Shown in pieces: positions 1 to 8,790 of a stretch of DNA of 64,000 nucleotides; position 1 is the stretch's first letter, and every line of letters starts with the position of its first letter. The position numbers and the translations under genes were made by a program. The notes beneath the pieces are model-generated. The model made no database searches. It saw only the letters and a program-made list of their open reading frames with translations, and was not told the origin of the DNA. Source of the stretch: Hydnum rufescens UP504 (taxonomy: Eukaryota > Basidiomycota > Agaricomycetes > Cantharellales > Hydnaceae); assembly GCA_014904985.1 (NCBI GenBank), contig MU128985.1:1-64000 (forward strand). The letters run 5' to 3'.

Positions 1-239
1 AATTCGCTTTGCAATTAGGGATATCGTGCCTTATTGAGCTCTAACTTACTATCGCCCTCTTTTTCGTTTTTTTTTGGGAAAATATTTGCTAAATATTACT
101 TTATTACATGTCTATATGCCCGTTGTTACTATGTATTGTGCTTGTAACGCCAGCACGCTTTTTGAGTACCGGCAATTGCCGGCGTTGAATTGTACCGCCA
201 CAACTACACGCAGCAACGACCCCAGACAGCCTAGCCCAC

Positions 240-387
240 GACCACACACCCGCCGCTGCGGGTGTGTGGTCATAAGGTGAGTTTCTTTTCTAGTAGATAC
301 AACTGCGCAAAAAGAGCAGCGAAAGCTGCTCTTTTTGCGCTCCTTTGAATCTTTATACTAATCTATCCTTCATTATTATGGATTGAG
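240..387 (+). repeat. Array unit 1 (hairpins A1 and B1, putative intron 277-387)
   Basis: Hairpin A1 at 240-271 is a perfect 14-bp stem with loop CGCT. The donor GTGAGT starts at 277. Hairpin B1 at 305-340 is a perfect 16-bp stem closed by GAAA, a GNRA tetraloop. A branch-like ACTAAT lies near 358 and the acceptor AG is at 386-387, giving a 111-nt intron candidate. Confidence 0.75.
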
Positions 388-516
388 GCCTGGGCCAAGG
401 CACGACGAAAACGCGCGAAACGGCGAGGGCCCAGGCGGCAAGAGCCAAACCAAACCAAACAACAACGCACCAAACAAGAACCCGACGACAGATCGCCCAA
501 CGAGTGGCCCCAGAAA

Positions 517-656
517 CCACACCCGCTACGGCGGGTGTGTGGCACTGTTTATCGTGAGTCCCCCCCCCATAGATACAGCCGCGCAAAAGGTGCAGCAATA
601 GCCGCTCCTTTTGCGCTGCTTTAAATTTCTAACTAATCTATATTTTAATATTCTAG
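517..656 (+). repeat. Array unit 2 (hairpins A2 and B2, putative intron 554-656)
   Basis: Hairpin A2 (517-542) carries a TACG loop closed by C-G, a UNCG-class tetraloop, with a 2-nt bulge. The donor GTGAGT is at 554. Hairpin B2 (581-616) has 14 of 16 pairs and loop AATA. TAACTAAT precedes the TTCTAG acceptor ending at 656. This is the most eroded B stem in the array. Confidence 0.7.
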
Positions 657-746
657 GTACCAACATCCGTACGAGCCCCCAAACCGTGCCAAGTGAAAAC
701 CCGACGAACGCCCCACCAAAAATCGCCGAGCAAAGAACCGACCCAG

Positions 747-885
747 ACCAGATACCCGCCACGGCGGGTGTCTGGTTCTATGTAAGTTATAATTCTCGTG
801 TACCCATCAGCGCAAAAAGAGCAGCGAAAGCTGCTCTTTTTGCACTGCTTTCAATTCCTTTACTGACGGACTTTTATTATTTCAG
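747..885 (+). repeat. Array unit 3 (hairpins A3 and B3, putative intron 782-885)
   Basis: Hairpin A3 (747-776) pairs 13 positions around a CACG loop. One pair is switched relative to the other units (G-C where they have C-G) and pairing is kept. The donor GTAAGT is at 782. Hairpin B3 (810-845) has a GAAA loop and one mismatch near its base. The acceptor TTTCAG ends at 885. Confidence 0.72.
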
Positions 886-1070
886 GTCATGGCCTGGTCC
901 CAAGCACCAAACGAAACCCCGCCAAACGGAACCAAGCCCACAACACCACGCCAAATAAGCCACGCCGAGCCACGCCGAACGAAACTCCACCGAGCAAAAC
1001 CACGCCAAACCACAACGCAATACGACGAGAACGCGCGAGATGGGGACGCGCCAATCGAGCGGCCATGCGA

Positions 1071-1218
1071 ACCACACACCCGCTGCGGCGAGTGTGTGGT
1101 TCTATATAAGGTGAGTAAGGTTGTGCACCCCCAACAGCGCAAAAAGAGCAGCAAGTGCTGCTCTTTTTGCGCTGGTTCTAATTTATTTAACTAATACATG
1201 TATTATTTAGTATTTTAG
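1071..1218 (+). repeat. Array unit 4 (hairpins A4 and B4, putative intron 1111-1218)
   Basis: Hairpin A4 (1071-1100) has loop TGCG (UNCG class) and one mismatch. The donor GTGAGT is at 1111. Hairpin B4 (1137-1172) is a perfect 16-bp stem with loop AAGT. The branch-like AACTAAT is followed by TTTTAG ending at 1218. Confidence 0.74.
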
Positions 1219-1330
1219 GCTGAAGCCTGGTGAAACAAATACCCCCCGCCACGATACCCCACCCGCAAAGTGAAACCCACGAACGACGACGCGCCAAACG
1301 AAGACACAGGACGACGCCAAAATCGGTACG

Positions 1331-1463
1331 AACCACACACCCGCTATGGCGGGTGTGTGGTTCTATACAAGGTAAGTAATGCATCCCCAAGGGCGCAAAA
1401 AGAGCAGCCTTGCTGCTCTTTTTGCGTTCATTTTAATTTTAACTAACAAGCTTATTATTATAG
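1331..1463 (+). repeat. Array unit 5 (hairpins A5 and B5, putative intron 1372-1463)
   Basis: Hairpin A5 (1331-1362) is a perfect 14-bp stem with loop TATG. The donor GTAAGT is at 1372. Hairpin B5 (1394-1426) is a perfect 15-bp stem around CTT. AACTAACAAG is a strong branch-like motif. The acceptor TATAG ends at 1463. At 92 nt this is the shortest candidate intron of the array. Confidence 0.74.
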
Positions 1464-1571
1464 GTTATCGCCTCAACCACCCGCCAAACGAGAGCCGCAA
1501 ACACGACCCGTCCAGGAACATCCACCGACAACGGGAACGCACGACGCAAGACCCCAGGGACCCCGGGCGAG

Positions 1572-1720
1572 CCACACACCCGCTTCGGCGGGTATGTGGT
1601 AATTTTAAGATAAGTATTCCTCCCTATATAAGTACAACCGCGCAAGAGGAGCAGCGTATGCTGCTCCTCTTGCGTGGCTTTTCTTTTTTTTTTTTACTCA
1701 CGTATTATGCATTATTCTAG
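1572..1720 (+). repeat. Array unit 6 (hairpins A6 and B6, donor ATAAGT)
   Basis: Hairpin A6 (1572-1599) has a TTCG loop closed by C-G, the classic very stable UUCG tetraloop, with one mismatch in the stem. The expected donor reads ATAAGT at 1610 instead of GTAAGT, so splicing may be lost. Hairpin B6 (1641-1674) is a perfect 15-bp stem (CGCAAGAGGAGCAGC and its complement) with loop GTAT; two A-T pairs of other units are G-C here on both sides. The acceptor TTCTAG ends at 1720. Confidence 0.72.
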
Positions 1721-1854
1721 GTTATCGTCTGTAGCCAATCAAGACCCGCGACCCCGCCGAAGAAACACGCAAGAACGGAAACCCAAGAAACGAACCGCCC
1801 GCCCCCCCGTGCAAAACTGACTGCAAACTACGCGCAACCGCGGGCCAAAACGAG

Positions 1855-2001
1855 TACCACACACCCGCCTCGGCGGGTGTGGTACTACAAGGTAATTTGT
1901 TTTTGATTTTCTATATGTACAGTGATGCAAAAGGAGCAGCGCAAGCTGCTCCTTTTGCATGACTTCAAATTTTTTTTTACTAACATATGCAATTATTTTA
2001 G
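1855..2001 (+). repeat. Array unit 7 (hairpins A7 and B7, putative intron 1892-2001)
   Basis: Hairpin A7 (1855-1884) has loop CTCG with a 2-nt bulge. The donor is GTAATT at 1892. Hairpin B7 (1925-1960) is a perfect 16-bp stem closed by GCAA, a GNRA loop; one internal A-T pair of the main type is G-C here, changed on both sides. TACTAACATA precedes the TTTTAG acceptor ending at 2001. Confidence 0.73.
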
Positions 2002-2136
2002 AAGCTCCCGAAACGACGACCCACCCCAACGACGACGTGTGATCGGTACAAACGACCCGCCCAACGGTGAACCGCCAAGCCCCGCCCTCCCAATGGCCAC
2101 TGATAAGCCGGCCGAGCCCCGATGAAGCAAAGGAAG

Positions 2137-2248
2137 GCACCACACACCCGCTAGGGCGGGTGTGTGGTGCTACTAAGTATGTGATGACCCCGTCCAAGCT
2201 CCCGAGGAAGCAACGGAGTGTACCACACCCGCTACGGCGGGTGTGGTA
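2137..2248 (+). repeat. Terminal A-type hairpins A8 and A9 without a B partner
   Basis: A8 (2137-2170) is a perfect 15-bp stem with loop TAGG. A9 (2221-2248) is a perfect 12-bp stem with the UNCG-class loop TACG. No B hairpin follows either one. The sequence before A9 (AAGCTCCCGAGGAAGC) resembles that right after the unit 7 acceptor, so A9 may belong to a unit that lost its intron. The array ends here. Confidence 0.65.
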
Positions 2249-2606
2249 TGTTGTTTTAGTTGAATTTTTAGATAAATAAATAAATAAGTTAATAAGAATA
2301 AAATACAAGACTGCCAAATGAAAGCTGCCCCCTTATGATTATAATGAAACACCAGAGGGGGAATACAATAATAAATAATGGTGATTATCCCAGAGAAGCC
2401 TGTATGGTCCACTGTTGTCTGAGAATCTCCAAGTCCCAGTTTCGGCCAATTTTCGGCCATTTCGGCCAATTCTGGGCCAGGAGTGAAAGACCGAATTCGG
2501 CCGGAATAGTGATGGGACCTACTTAGGTACCATTATCTGCCCCGGAAGTGGTATCTAATTGGGTAGGCTTAGGTGACTGACCAAGGTGGCATGTTGGTGA
2601 CGTTCA
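2249..2606. other. Intergenic stretch with a short TTTCGGCCA repeat
   Basis: No gene is supported. Near 2440-2480 a nonamer close to TTTCGGCCA is repeated about three times in tandem. The stretch ends at the 5-bp target duplication GTTCA of the following LTR. Confidence 0.4.
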
Positions 2607-2915
2607 TGTTGGATTTACACTTGGTGTCGGTGGACGGGTTATAATTCAGCGGGGGAAATACATGATATATGTACCGTAAATATATAGGGGTTAGAGGGCA
2701 ATAAATCGCCCAGGGTAACAATGCGGAGCTACCACAACCGCCGATAAGGCGCCTCACCAAAGCGCCGATAGAGCACTGGGTGTCAGCTGACCTCCAAGTC
2801 GGCTGCTACCTCCAAATATCCTTCGGCGCCTCCGAATATCCTTCGGTGCCTCTGACAGTCCTCGGTCGGTGCCTTCGGCGCCTCGGACTTGTCTGCAGAC
2901 CTTACACTGCCAACA
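2607..2915 (+). mobile_element. Solo LTR, copy 1 (309 bp)
   Basis: The element starts TGTTGG and ends CCAACA (TG..CA with a 6-bp terminal inverted repeat) and is flanked on both sides by GTTCA, a 5-bp target duplication. Its 3' half holds repeated CCTTCGG boxes. Related copies lie at 11384-11602 (inverted) and 13309-13565, each with its own 5-bp duplication. Known LTR retrotransposon integration leaves 4-6 bp duplications. No internal retroelement genes are attached, so a solo LTR or a very small non-autonomous LTR element fits. Confidence 0.8.
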
Positions 2916-3271
2916 GTTCAATTGGAGAACATGTGCAGCCCATTTAAAATAAATAAATTGCAGTGTTTCCCCAAATCGGAATGACCACTTCAACTACTCC
3001 ACGGCACCGATCATATTCTCAACCTTATCTAATCCTGCAACCCGAACTACACCACAACCCCTTGTTGTTTCCCGGACGCCACTCCCACCTGAATTCCATA
3101 GGCAACATGTGGACCTGTAACAATTTAAGTCAGTAATGTCCATGGCAAGGATGGCATGAACTGCCTCTCACCTCAAAACAAGTTGACTATTTCCCCCTCC
3201 CACATCGCAAGCCCAGACCACTGGTTATTGAGCAATCCAAATATGGAAATGCGATCCTAGACAACATGCCG

Positions 3272-3740
3272 TTAGAATAGCTCCAGAAAATAGACTGAAA
3301 GTGCACATACCTCTCGGGGTGGCAGGGGAGGGGGCCACACTGGGCCAAATATCGAGAATACATGGATGAAACTCCAACCTGGATGGCCCGCACTCACATA
3401 AGTCAGTGGAGCTCTTGCGACACCCCCGATCACAAACAACGACATTATCTGAGTGCGGGCCAAACCCGTTCCGGTGCCGGCGCCTGCAACCGTACTAGAG
3501 CGGAAAGAAAGCAGGAGGGTGGACAGTCCTCTGTTTCCGATCCCCAGGCATACAGGCCAAAGAATCAAAAGGGATTTATGAGAAGATGTAAATGGGGTCC
3601 AAAGAAAAAATGCTACCAGGTCAAACACAGCCCACCAACTGGCCCGAAGACGTAGACGCCCGTGCGGAATGAGGGGTCATACCCGACTTCCGCCAAACAC
3701 GTTATGAGAAGAAATAGAGGGGGATGAAGAATGAAGGCAT
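3272..3740 (-). pseudogene. Hydrophobic minus-strand reading region, paralogous to 10801-11250
   Basis: On the minus strand an open frame at 3628-3272 (118 codons) contains Trp/Phe/Leu-rich stretches and a GAGTGTGLARTQ motif shared with the paralogous region at 11064-10801. A preceding frame up to 3740 is also hydrophobic but is broken by a stop at the same place in both copies. I do not recognise the family. It may be a decayed membrane-protein gene or a transcribed non-coding region. It is divergent from the gene at 4241 and shares its upstream region. Confidence 0.3.
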
Positions 3741-4169
3741 GAATAAGCGCCCCTTTATGTGGAGATTCTCGCGAATTTCCGAGCGCTAAAAATGTCTGTG
3801 CGCGGTGTGACGGAATTGTGGGATGTTGTTCAGCACCAAAGGTTTTCACAATGCTGGATGATTCTCCATAATTTTGCAGCTTCTGGATGCCTGCAACGTT
3901 CTTGCCCAATCTTCATACGAAAGAATAATTATACAATCAAGCTTACTGAAGGAGGAGGAATCTTGTTTATATCCCGCATTAGGCTGCCGGGCGGCACCGA
4001 GAGCGGTCTCGTACTAAGCTAATGTACATATGTGTGCTATATATATGTGCGAGAAGGAGAAATCAAGGGGACTGGGGTGTGTGCAGTGTGGCTAGGCCGG
4101 GGTGTGGGGCCGAGGTCAAGCTTACTGAATAGAGATTGTATAGAAGCGCCGGAACCAACCATCTGCTCC

Positions 4170-4211
4170 TATATAAGAAGGGGTTCGAGGTGGAAATCAC
4201 CCCCCTCTTAC
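4170..4211 (+). promoter_or_regulatory. Core promoter of the 4241 gene: TATA box and CT-rich start site
   Basis: TATATAAG at 4170-4177 is followed about 25 nt later by the pyrimidine-rich ACCCCCCTCTTAC-type block and then by the conserved ATG at 4241. The same order occurs at 11753 (TATATAA) and 18393 (TATAAG) before the paralogues, with the same CT-rich block. Conservation in three paralogues supports it. Confidence 0.6.
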
Positions 4212-4240
4212 GACCAAGGACACCCCCTCCTCTCAAACTC

Positions 4241-5407
4241 ATGCGCTACACAATCTCGGGGGAATTCGTGAATCCCTCCAACCGGGGGCGCATAATACGT
4301 CAAGTACATCGCTTCTTTTACAAAATGTTAAGCTTCCCTTTCATGGGACGCGTGTTTGAGACGTGCTGATCTGTCCATCATAGTCGGGAATTCCGGTTCT
4401 CGCGTTCACAAACTGCTCTGCTGGACGCGACTCCCGTCCCCAATCTCCAGTTCCCCCTCAGTGTGCCCCTTCCTGGAGCTAAGGAAGCAACCATCGTGAT
4501 CGACGTGGCGACCGAGGAAGAACATGACGAAGTATTATTTTATTTTATTTTTTCAGAATGTCACGATAATTCATCCTATTTCCTCAGGTCCATTTTGCTC
4601 CTCACCACGAAGTAGAAAAGACAGTTAGGCAGCCAGAAGCCCCAGCTCCGAGCACTTTCCCTGAACTGGAGCACCAACCTGGCAAGGTACTTAATTTCCT
4701 TTTTTGTTTGTTTTTCTTCCTGAATATAAGGTCAATCCATGGTATTTCCTCAGGACCCATTTTCTGTCCAGCACGAACTGGACCGAACGATTGTGAGCAA
4801 GAGACCGTGTCCAGTAGGGTCGGGGCCTGCTCAGGTCGACGCTGAAGACGGGATCGCCGAAAGCAATCTCGCCGAGATCACTCCTGAAAGCACGCACCCT
4901 GTCCCCGAACAAAATGTTGCTCAGCATCACGGGGGAAACACAGATTCCCAATTCCATCTCCATTCCTCTCGCTCTTTTTCCCGCTGCATCATTCTCACAT
5001 TCCTTCTCGTCCTCCTGATTGTTTCTTTATTGCACTATCATCACTCCCGGGCCGTGGCGGCCGTGTCCCACAGGATCGAAGTCGCAAAATCGCATTCGAT
5101 TAATTCTCATCATGTTTTCGAACACGCAACCCTTGTCGCGGGCACTTCAAGTACGAATGCCAAAATCGTGGAAAGGCACGCCGAGGTTGCTGTGGAAGTG
5201 GCCAAAAATGGACTGCAGTGGGCCTCGAAATGCGTGGAACTGGCCGCTCAGCGTGTGGGTGACGACAGGGCGAAGATCGCACAGCTGGAAGTCGAATTGG
5301 ACAAAATCCAGCGAGACATATGGAATCCTTGGGGCGTTCTCAGGATGTTGCGAGGTGCCGGTCTAACCATATTTACTCGTTTTTCGGATACACAGGACCA
5401 CGCTTAA
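4241..5407 (+). CDS. Small single-pass membrane protein with C-terminal helix, family member A
   Basis: Four exons (4241-4326, 4384-4531, 4588-4686, 4754-5407) with GT..AG introns of 57, 56 and 67 nt encode about 328 residues. The start ATG (MRYTISGEFV) is conserved in all paralogues and sits just below a TATA box. Exon 2 carries a conserved LQFPLSVPLPG segment. Exon 3 and early exon 4 are Pro/Glu-rich. One membrane span (CIILTFLLVLLIVSLL, about residues 189-205) is followed by an Ala/Glu/Lys-rich helix of about 80 residues likely to form a coiled coil. Paralogues lie at 11824, 18457 and 30244 (minus). The first intron sits at the same phase-2 position in all four. The function is unknown and no named domain is recognised. 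Confidence 0.7.
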
Positions 5408-5653
5408 CACTCTACACTCGACACTTTCCGAGTCCATTTACGCTTCTTCTTTCTATCCTTCCTATGTACTTCTTTCTCGGTCTGTACTTTTTCCTTGATC
5501 ACGAATGCGGATAGCTACAGAACTTGTGCGTTGAAGAATAAATGATACAAATAGAGGCCATGCGCCCACCGTCTCGCACTAGAGTGTTGAGAGATCGATT
5601 GCGTCTAACAGCGACCCAAAGCATTTCACCTTTCGTACTTCGCGAGCTCTACA

Positions 5654-5960
5654 TTATGAACCGGGGACAAAACCCCGGGGCGCATTATCCACATCGTCGA
5701 CGTCCTCGATCTCATCGTCCTTGCTCGCATCTGAGGCGTCCCAAAGGGTGTAAATTCCGGTTCCGTTCCATCCACAGTGCCAGAAACACAACAGTCAAGC
5801 AGCTCACGAGTATGGCGCCCAGTGGCGCGGTGGGCTGTGACCAGATCGTGAGCCTACCAGGACCTTGCAAGAAACAGTGAGAACCAATGCATTGATAGGT
5901 GTTCTTACCTCAGACTGTGGGAACGAACCCCCCTTCGAGGGCTTGATTCCATCCCCACGG
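5654..5960 (-). CDS. C-terminal part of a small membrane protein
   Basis: On the minus strand an exon at 5863-5654, preceded by a 45-nt GTAAGA..CAAG intron (5908-5864), reads a hydrophobic segment (TAPLGAILVSCLTVVFLAL). In a shifted frame it then reads an acidic tail ending APRGFVPGS and a stop. The acidic tail keeps its frame in the inverted copy at 29041-29187, which suggests past selection. The shift between span and tail may be a one-base error or decay. The family is not recognised. It lies just downstream of the Rad54B-type fragment at 6300-5964. Confidence 0.4.
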
Positions 5961-5963
5961 GAT

Positions 5964-7040
5964 TCACTGTCTCATCAAGGACTCGCTCAGCCCAATACTA
6001 GTGATGGCATGTTGAAAGATCTTGCCATCCATGGTCCCGCAAGTGAACAGTCGAGAGATAAAGACAGGTCGCTTCTGACCATCACGATGAATACAGGCCG
6101 TCGCTTGCAGGTCGTGCGACGCATTCCAGTCACTATCAGGCGGGATCCTTGGATTAGGTTTAATTCCCCCGGCTTTCGCACTCAGGAGAATGCGCGTCAA
6201 ATCGGGGACGGACAGAACGTTGATCAGCTTGAGTGGTCTGGTTAACCTTGTCGACAAGCATTTCCCATCTACTTTTGTGGATTGGCATAATAACAATTAG
6301 TGCTTTTGATCCCTGCGGTAGTCCTAGCGCTCACTCATCGAGACGAAAATACATATACATTATCTCGGTGCAAAACCTCTCGATGACGTTTAGGGTCGCA
6401 GTGTAGTGTGAAACAACAGTAGCCCTCCCGTCAGTATCCGAGGTTGGCACATATTAGAGACATGGATCGTGCCATCAGTTCCTGAGTACCCCGCACTCGT
6501 CGAATGGGCACCCACATTTTGCCTGCTAGTATGCACCCTCGACCATCATGCTGCCTCATTCCAATCACGCCCTCGTACATGACCGTGACCCCTTCCCCGT
6601 AACGAGGCCGCAGGTTCTTCCCAATAACGGGGTCAACCACGACGGGAACAATCTCGCTGCCTCTAAGAGCGAAGCAGAACTCAGCAATCAATTAGCGTCA
6701 CGACTGGACTCATCATTCCTGGGACACTCACTCTCTATTGATTTTTTTTGATGCGACTCGGACTAGGCATAACAAGCACATTCGGTGCGCCTGCATCATG
6801 CCTACATTCAGCCTCTCGCTCAATGCACTGCAATCTCCTGATCTGGAAATTGGACTTGCCCCTGTCCCCACTTCTTAGGAGGTCCACGGAATGAATTGGC
6901 TGATACTGCATTGGCGGGCAGAAGGCAGGTCAAAACAGTATTGATGGAATGTGTAGGCACAATCACAGGTAGGATGAATTTAGAAATAGAACTAGGCCTT
7001 GGCTCCAGCATTGTTGTGGGGAGCTTAGACGAATGGCATG
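5964..7040 (-). pseudogene. Rad54B/Rdh54-type SNF2 translocase remnant, internally deleted
   Basis: On the minus strand, 6691-6445 reads an N-lobe start (VVVDPVIGK, LRPR, EGVTVMYEGVIGMRQHDGRGCILA) typical of Rad54B/Rdh54. The Walker A region that should follow (DEMGLGKT in the family) is replaced by unrelated residues. About 150 bp further on, 6250-5964 reads helicase motifs V-VI: LLSAKAGG, DSDWNASHDLQA, IHRDGQKRPVFI. Nearly the whole ATPase core is missing, so this is a deletion derivative. Rad54B-like proteins remodel DNA during homologous recombination in the nucleus. The 6445-7087 part is duplicated in inverted and direct orientation downstream. Confidence 0.75.
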
Positions 7041-7885
7041 AAGAGAGGGCGCTGCTGGGACGATAGTGACGCGTGTATCCGTGTCAATGTGCATTTTGAT
7101 GACCATAAATACCAGAGCCACAATGACCGCAACAGTGCCCTCTCAGAGATGGAGAGTTCAACGCCGCTGTGGAGGATCCTACTCCACTGGCGCAATGCTT
7201 CAGAACTGGAAACCCCGGCCGGTACATCCCGAGAAACTATACAACTGTACGGATACACGCGTCACTATCGTCCCAGCAGCGCCCTCTCTTCATTCATTCC
7301 TCTAAGCTCCCCACAACAATGCTGGAGCCAAGGCCTAGTTCTATTTCTAAATTCATCCTACCTGTGATTGTGCCTACACATTCCACCAATACTGTTTTGA
7401 CCCGCCTTCTGCCCGCAATGCAGTATCAGCCAATTCATTCCGTGGACCTCCTAAGAAGTGGGACAGAGGCAAGTCCAATTTCCATATCAGGAGATTGCAG
7501 TGCATTGAGCGAGAGGCTGAATGTAGGCATGATGCAGGCGCACCGAATGTGCTTGTTATGCCTAGTCCGAGTCGCATCAAAAACAATCAATAGAGAGTGA
7601 GTGTCCCAGGAATGATGAGTCCAGTCGTGACGCTAATTGATTGCTGAGTTCTGCTTCGCTCTTAGAGGCAGCGAGATTGTTCCCGTCGTGGTTGACCCCG
7701 TTATTGGGAAGAACCTGCGGCCTCGTTACGGGGAAGGGGTCACGGTCATGTACGAGGGCGTGATTGGAATGAGGCAGCATGATGGTCGAGGGTGCATACT
7801 AGCAGGCAAAATGTGGGTGCCCATTCGACGAGTGCGGGGTACTCAGGAACTGATGGCACGATCCATGTCCCTTATATGTGTGACT
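6445..7885. repeat. Inverted repeat with arms of about 640 bp
   Basis: Left arm 6445-7087 and right arm 7249-7885 are near-identical reverse complements around a unique spacer of about 160 bp. Both arms carry the Rad54B-type N-lobe fragment, so the reading appears on minus in the left arm and plus in the right. Confidence 0.8.
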
Positions 7886-8781
7886 GTTTTGTTAGATTCC
7901 GCATCATCTGAGTCGAATATTCCTCACTCTTGACCCCTATCCACAATAGTGAGATATATGCAGTCGTTCTCTCCTTGTTGTCCTCTGATAGTGTGTATCT
8001 TTCTCATATCTCCAGTGCATACCAGGAACGGTACGGTGCAGCGACGACGATAGCAGTACGCTTCAGAAATCAGGATCCGCTAGTCGATGCTTAGGCAGTC
8101 ACGAGGTTTTCTTTCAGCAAAGCCATCTGATTTTTCGTCTTCAGCCCAGCTACATTTCGATGACCGAAAATGAGCGGAGACGCAACGACAGCACCGAAAG
8201 GCCTTCCATCCATTGCCATTGTCCTGGGTCGCCCGCCCCCTTGTCTGGGACAAACAACCAAGACTAGCGATAACACGTCTGCAATGGACTGGGTGAGGTC
8301 GGCGTCGCTAATCATCGAGTGTCCATGAATTCATAATGAGAACGAATCTGATGACTGACTTCGCAGTGGGGAGGCAATCGGTAAGTTTGGCCTGAAAGCT
8401 CACTCTGTTAGGAAAAGCGTGGTCACTATGGGAGAAAACAGCATACGATTTGCATCCTTTCGTTTCCGCTTGAAATGGGCAACCTTGGCGAGAAGCACCC
8501 ATCTAGAGCTCCCGGGAGCATCTAATTGCGCTCTTACTTCACCCGGGCCACTATCTGCTTGGTCCTGGGCAAGTCCGACTTCGGTCCTACTGCTCACGAA
8601 GGAGAGCTGCATCTCCTGCGAATCCCAAAATATTCAAGACTACTATATATATAGTTGGAAGAAACATAGGTCGCACTTTGAGTTCATCCACTTCCTCTTT
8701 CATCCAATATTCTCGACTTGAAAAATGTGTAAGCCTGGGGTCACGCATCACAGCTGTTATCTGAGTTCGCGAACTGGCTGT
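7294..8781 (+). repeat. 1.5-kb tandem duplication, unit 1
   Basis: This unit is repeated at 8787-10279 with an offset of about 1,493-1,496 bp. Differences are few: a handful of substitutions and one-base indels. It contains a Rad54B-type N-lobe fragment on plus, an unassigned reading region on minus (8315-8091) and a coiled-coil gene fragment on minus. Near-identity implies a recent event or an assembly duplication. Confidence 0.85.
7300..7933 (+). pseudogene. Rad54B/Rdh54-type N-lobe fragment, copy 2
   Basis: The segment reads into VLVMPSPSR, then an intron-like stretch (GTGAGT near 7598 to CTCTTAG near 7664), then GSEIVPVVVDPVIGK and EGVTVMYEGVIGMR. As in copy 1 the Walker A region is replaced by unrelated sequence, and the reading ends at 7933. 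VMP-rich linker followed by VVVDP is the Rad54B/Rdh54 arrangement. No helicase core follows, so it cannot encode a working translocase. Confidence 0.7.
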
Positions 8782-8790
8782 TTGCTTCAT
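8400..8790 (-). pseudogene. Coiled-coil gene fragment (unit 1)
   Basis: The minus strand reads SREYWMKEEVDELKVRP, then LSFVSSRTEVGLAQDQAD. Both blocks are paralogous to the plus-strand coiled-coil gene at 31700-33760. The fragment is repeated at 9896-10415. Frames are interrupted, and only internal exons of the parent are present. Confidence 0.5.

Larger units (their letters stand above)
1..2250 (+). repeat. Tandem array of double-hairpin intron-like units
   Basis: Seven successive units, spaced about 230-320 bp, each contain an upstream hairpin A (core CCACACACCCGC, tetraloop, GCGGGTGTGTGG), a GT donor 5-11 nt later, a hairpin B (core GCAAAAAGAGCAGC, loop, reverse complement) 22-33 nt after the donor, a branch-like ACTAAY motif in most units, and an AG acceptor 37-47 nt after B. 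Putative introns are 92-111 nt. The sequences between units are poor in T on this strand and have no conserved open frame, so a non-coding transcript is the likeliest product. Two extra A hairpins end the array at 2137 and 2221. The sequence at 171-188 matches the segment just upstream of hairpin A in the 16-kb palindrome arm. The array starts within about 240 bp of the window edge, so its 5' part may be missing. The structure is seen directly; transcription and splicing are inferred. Confidence 0.8.
2916..5540. repeat. Segmental duplication, copy 1
   Basis: This block is collinear with 10450-13075. Both contain an A/C-rich start, a hydrophobic minus-strand reading region, a divergent promoter region and a plus-strand membrane-protein gene (4241 and 11824). 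They differ by many substitutions and by a solo LTR inserted only in the second copy. Its outer 5' edge abuts a solo LTR. Confidence 0.8.

Noticed and set aside
1610..1720. U12-type (AT-AC) intron in unit 6
   Set aside because: The donor is ATAAGT, not ATATCC, and the acceptor is AG. A mutated GT donor is simpler.
277..2001. Rho-independent terminators (GC stems followed by T runs)
   Set aside because: The context is a fungal nuclear genome; T runs after the B stems are better read as intron pyrimidine tracts.
1..2250. CRISPR-like array
   Set aside because: Repeats are imperfect, units are 230-320 bp, spacers are not of uniform short length, and the genome is eukaryotic.
74..2279. Several open frames of 60-190 codons inside the hairpin array
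   Set aside because: They run through both hairpin stems and putative introns, differ from unit to unit and show no conserved product. They follow from the T-poor composition.
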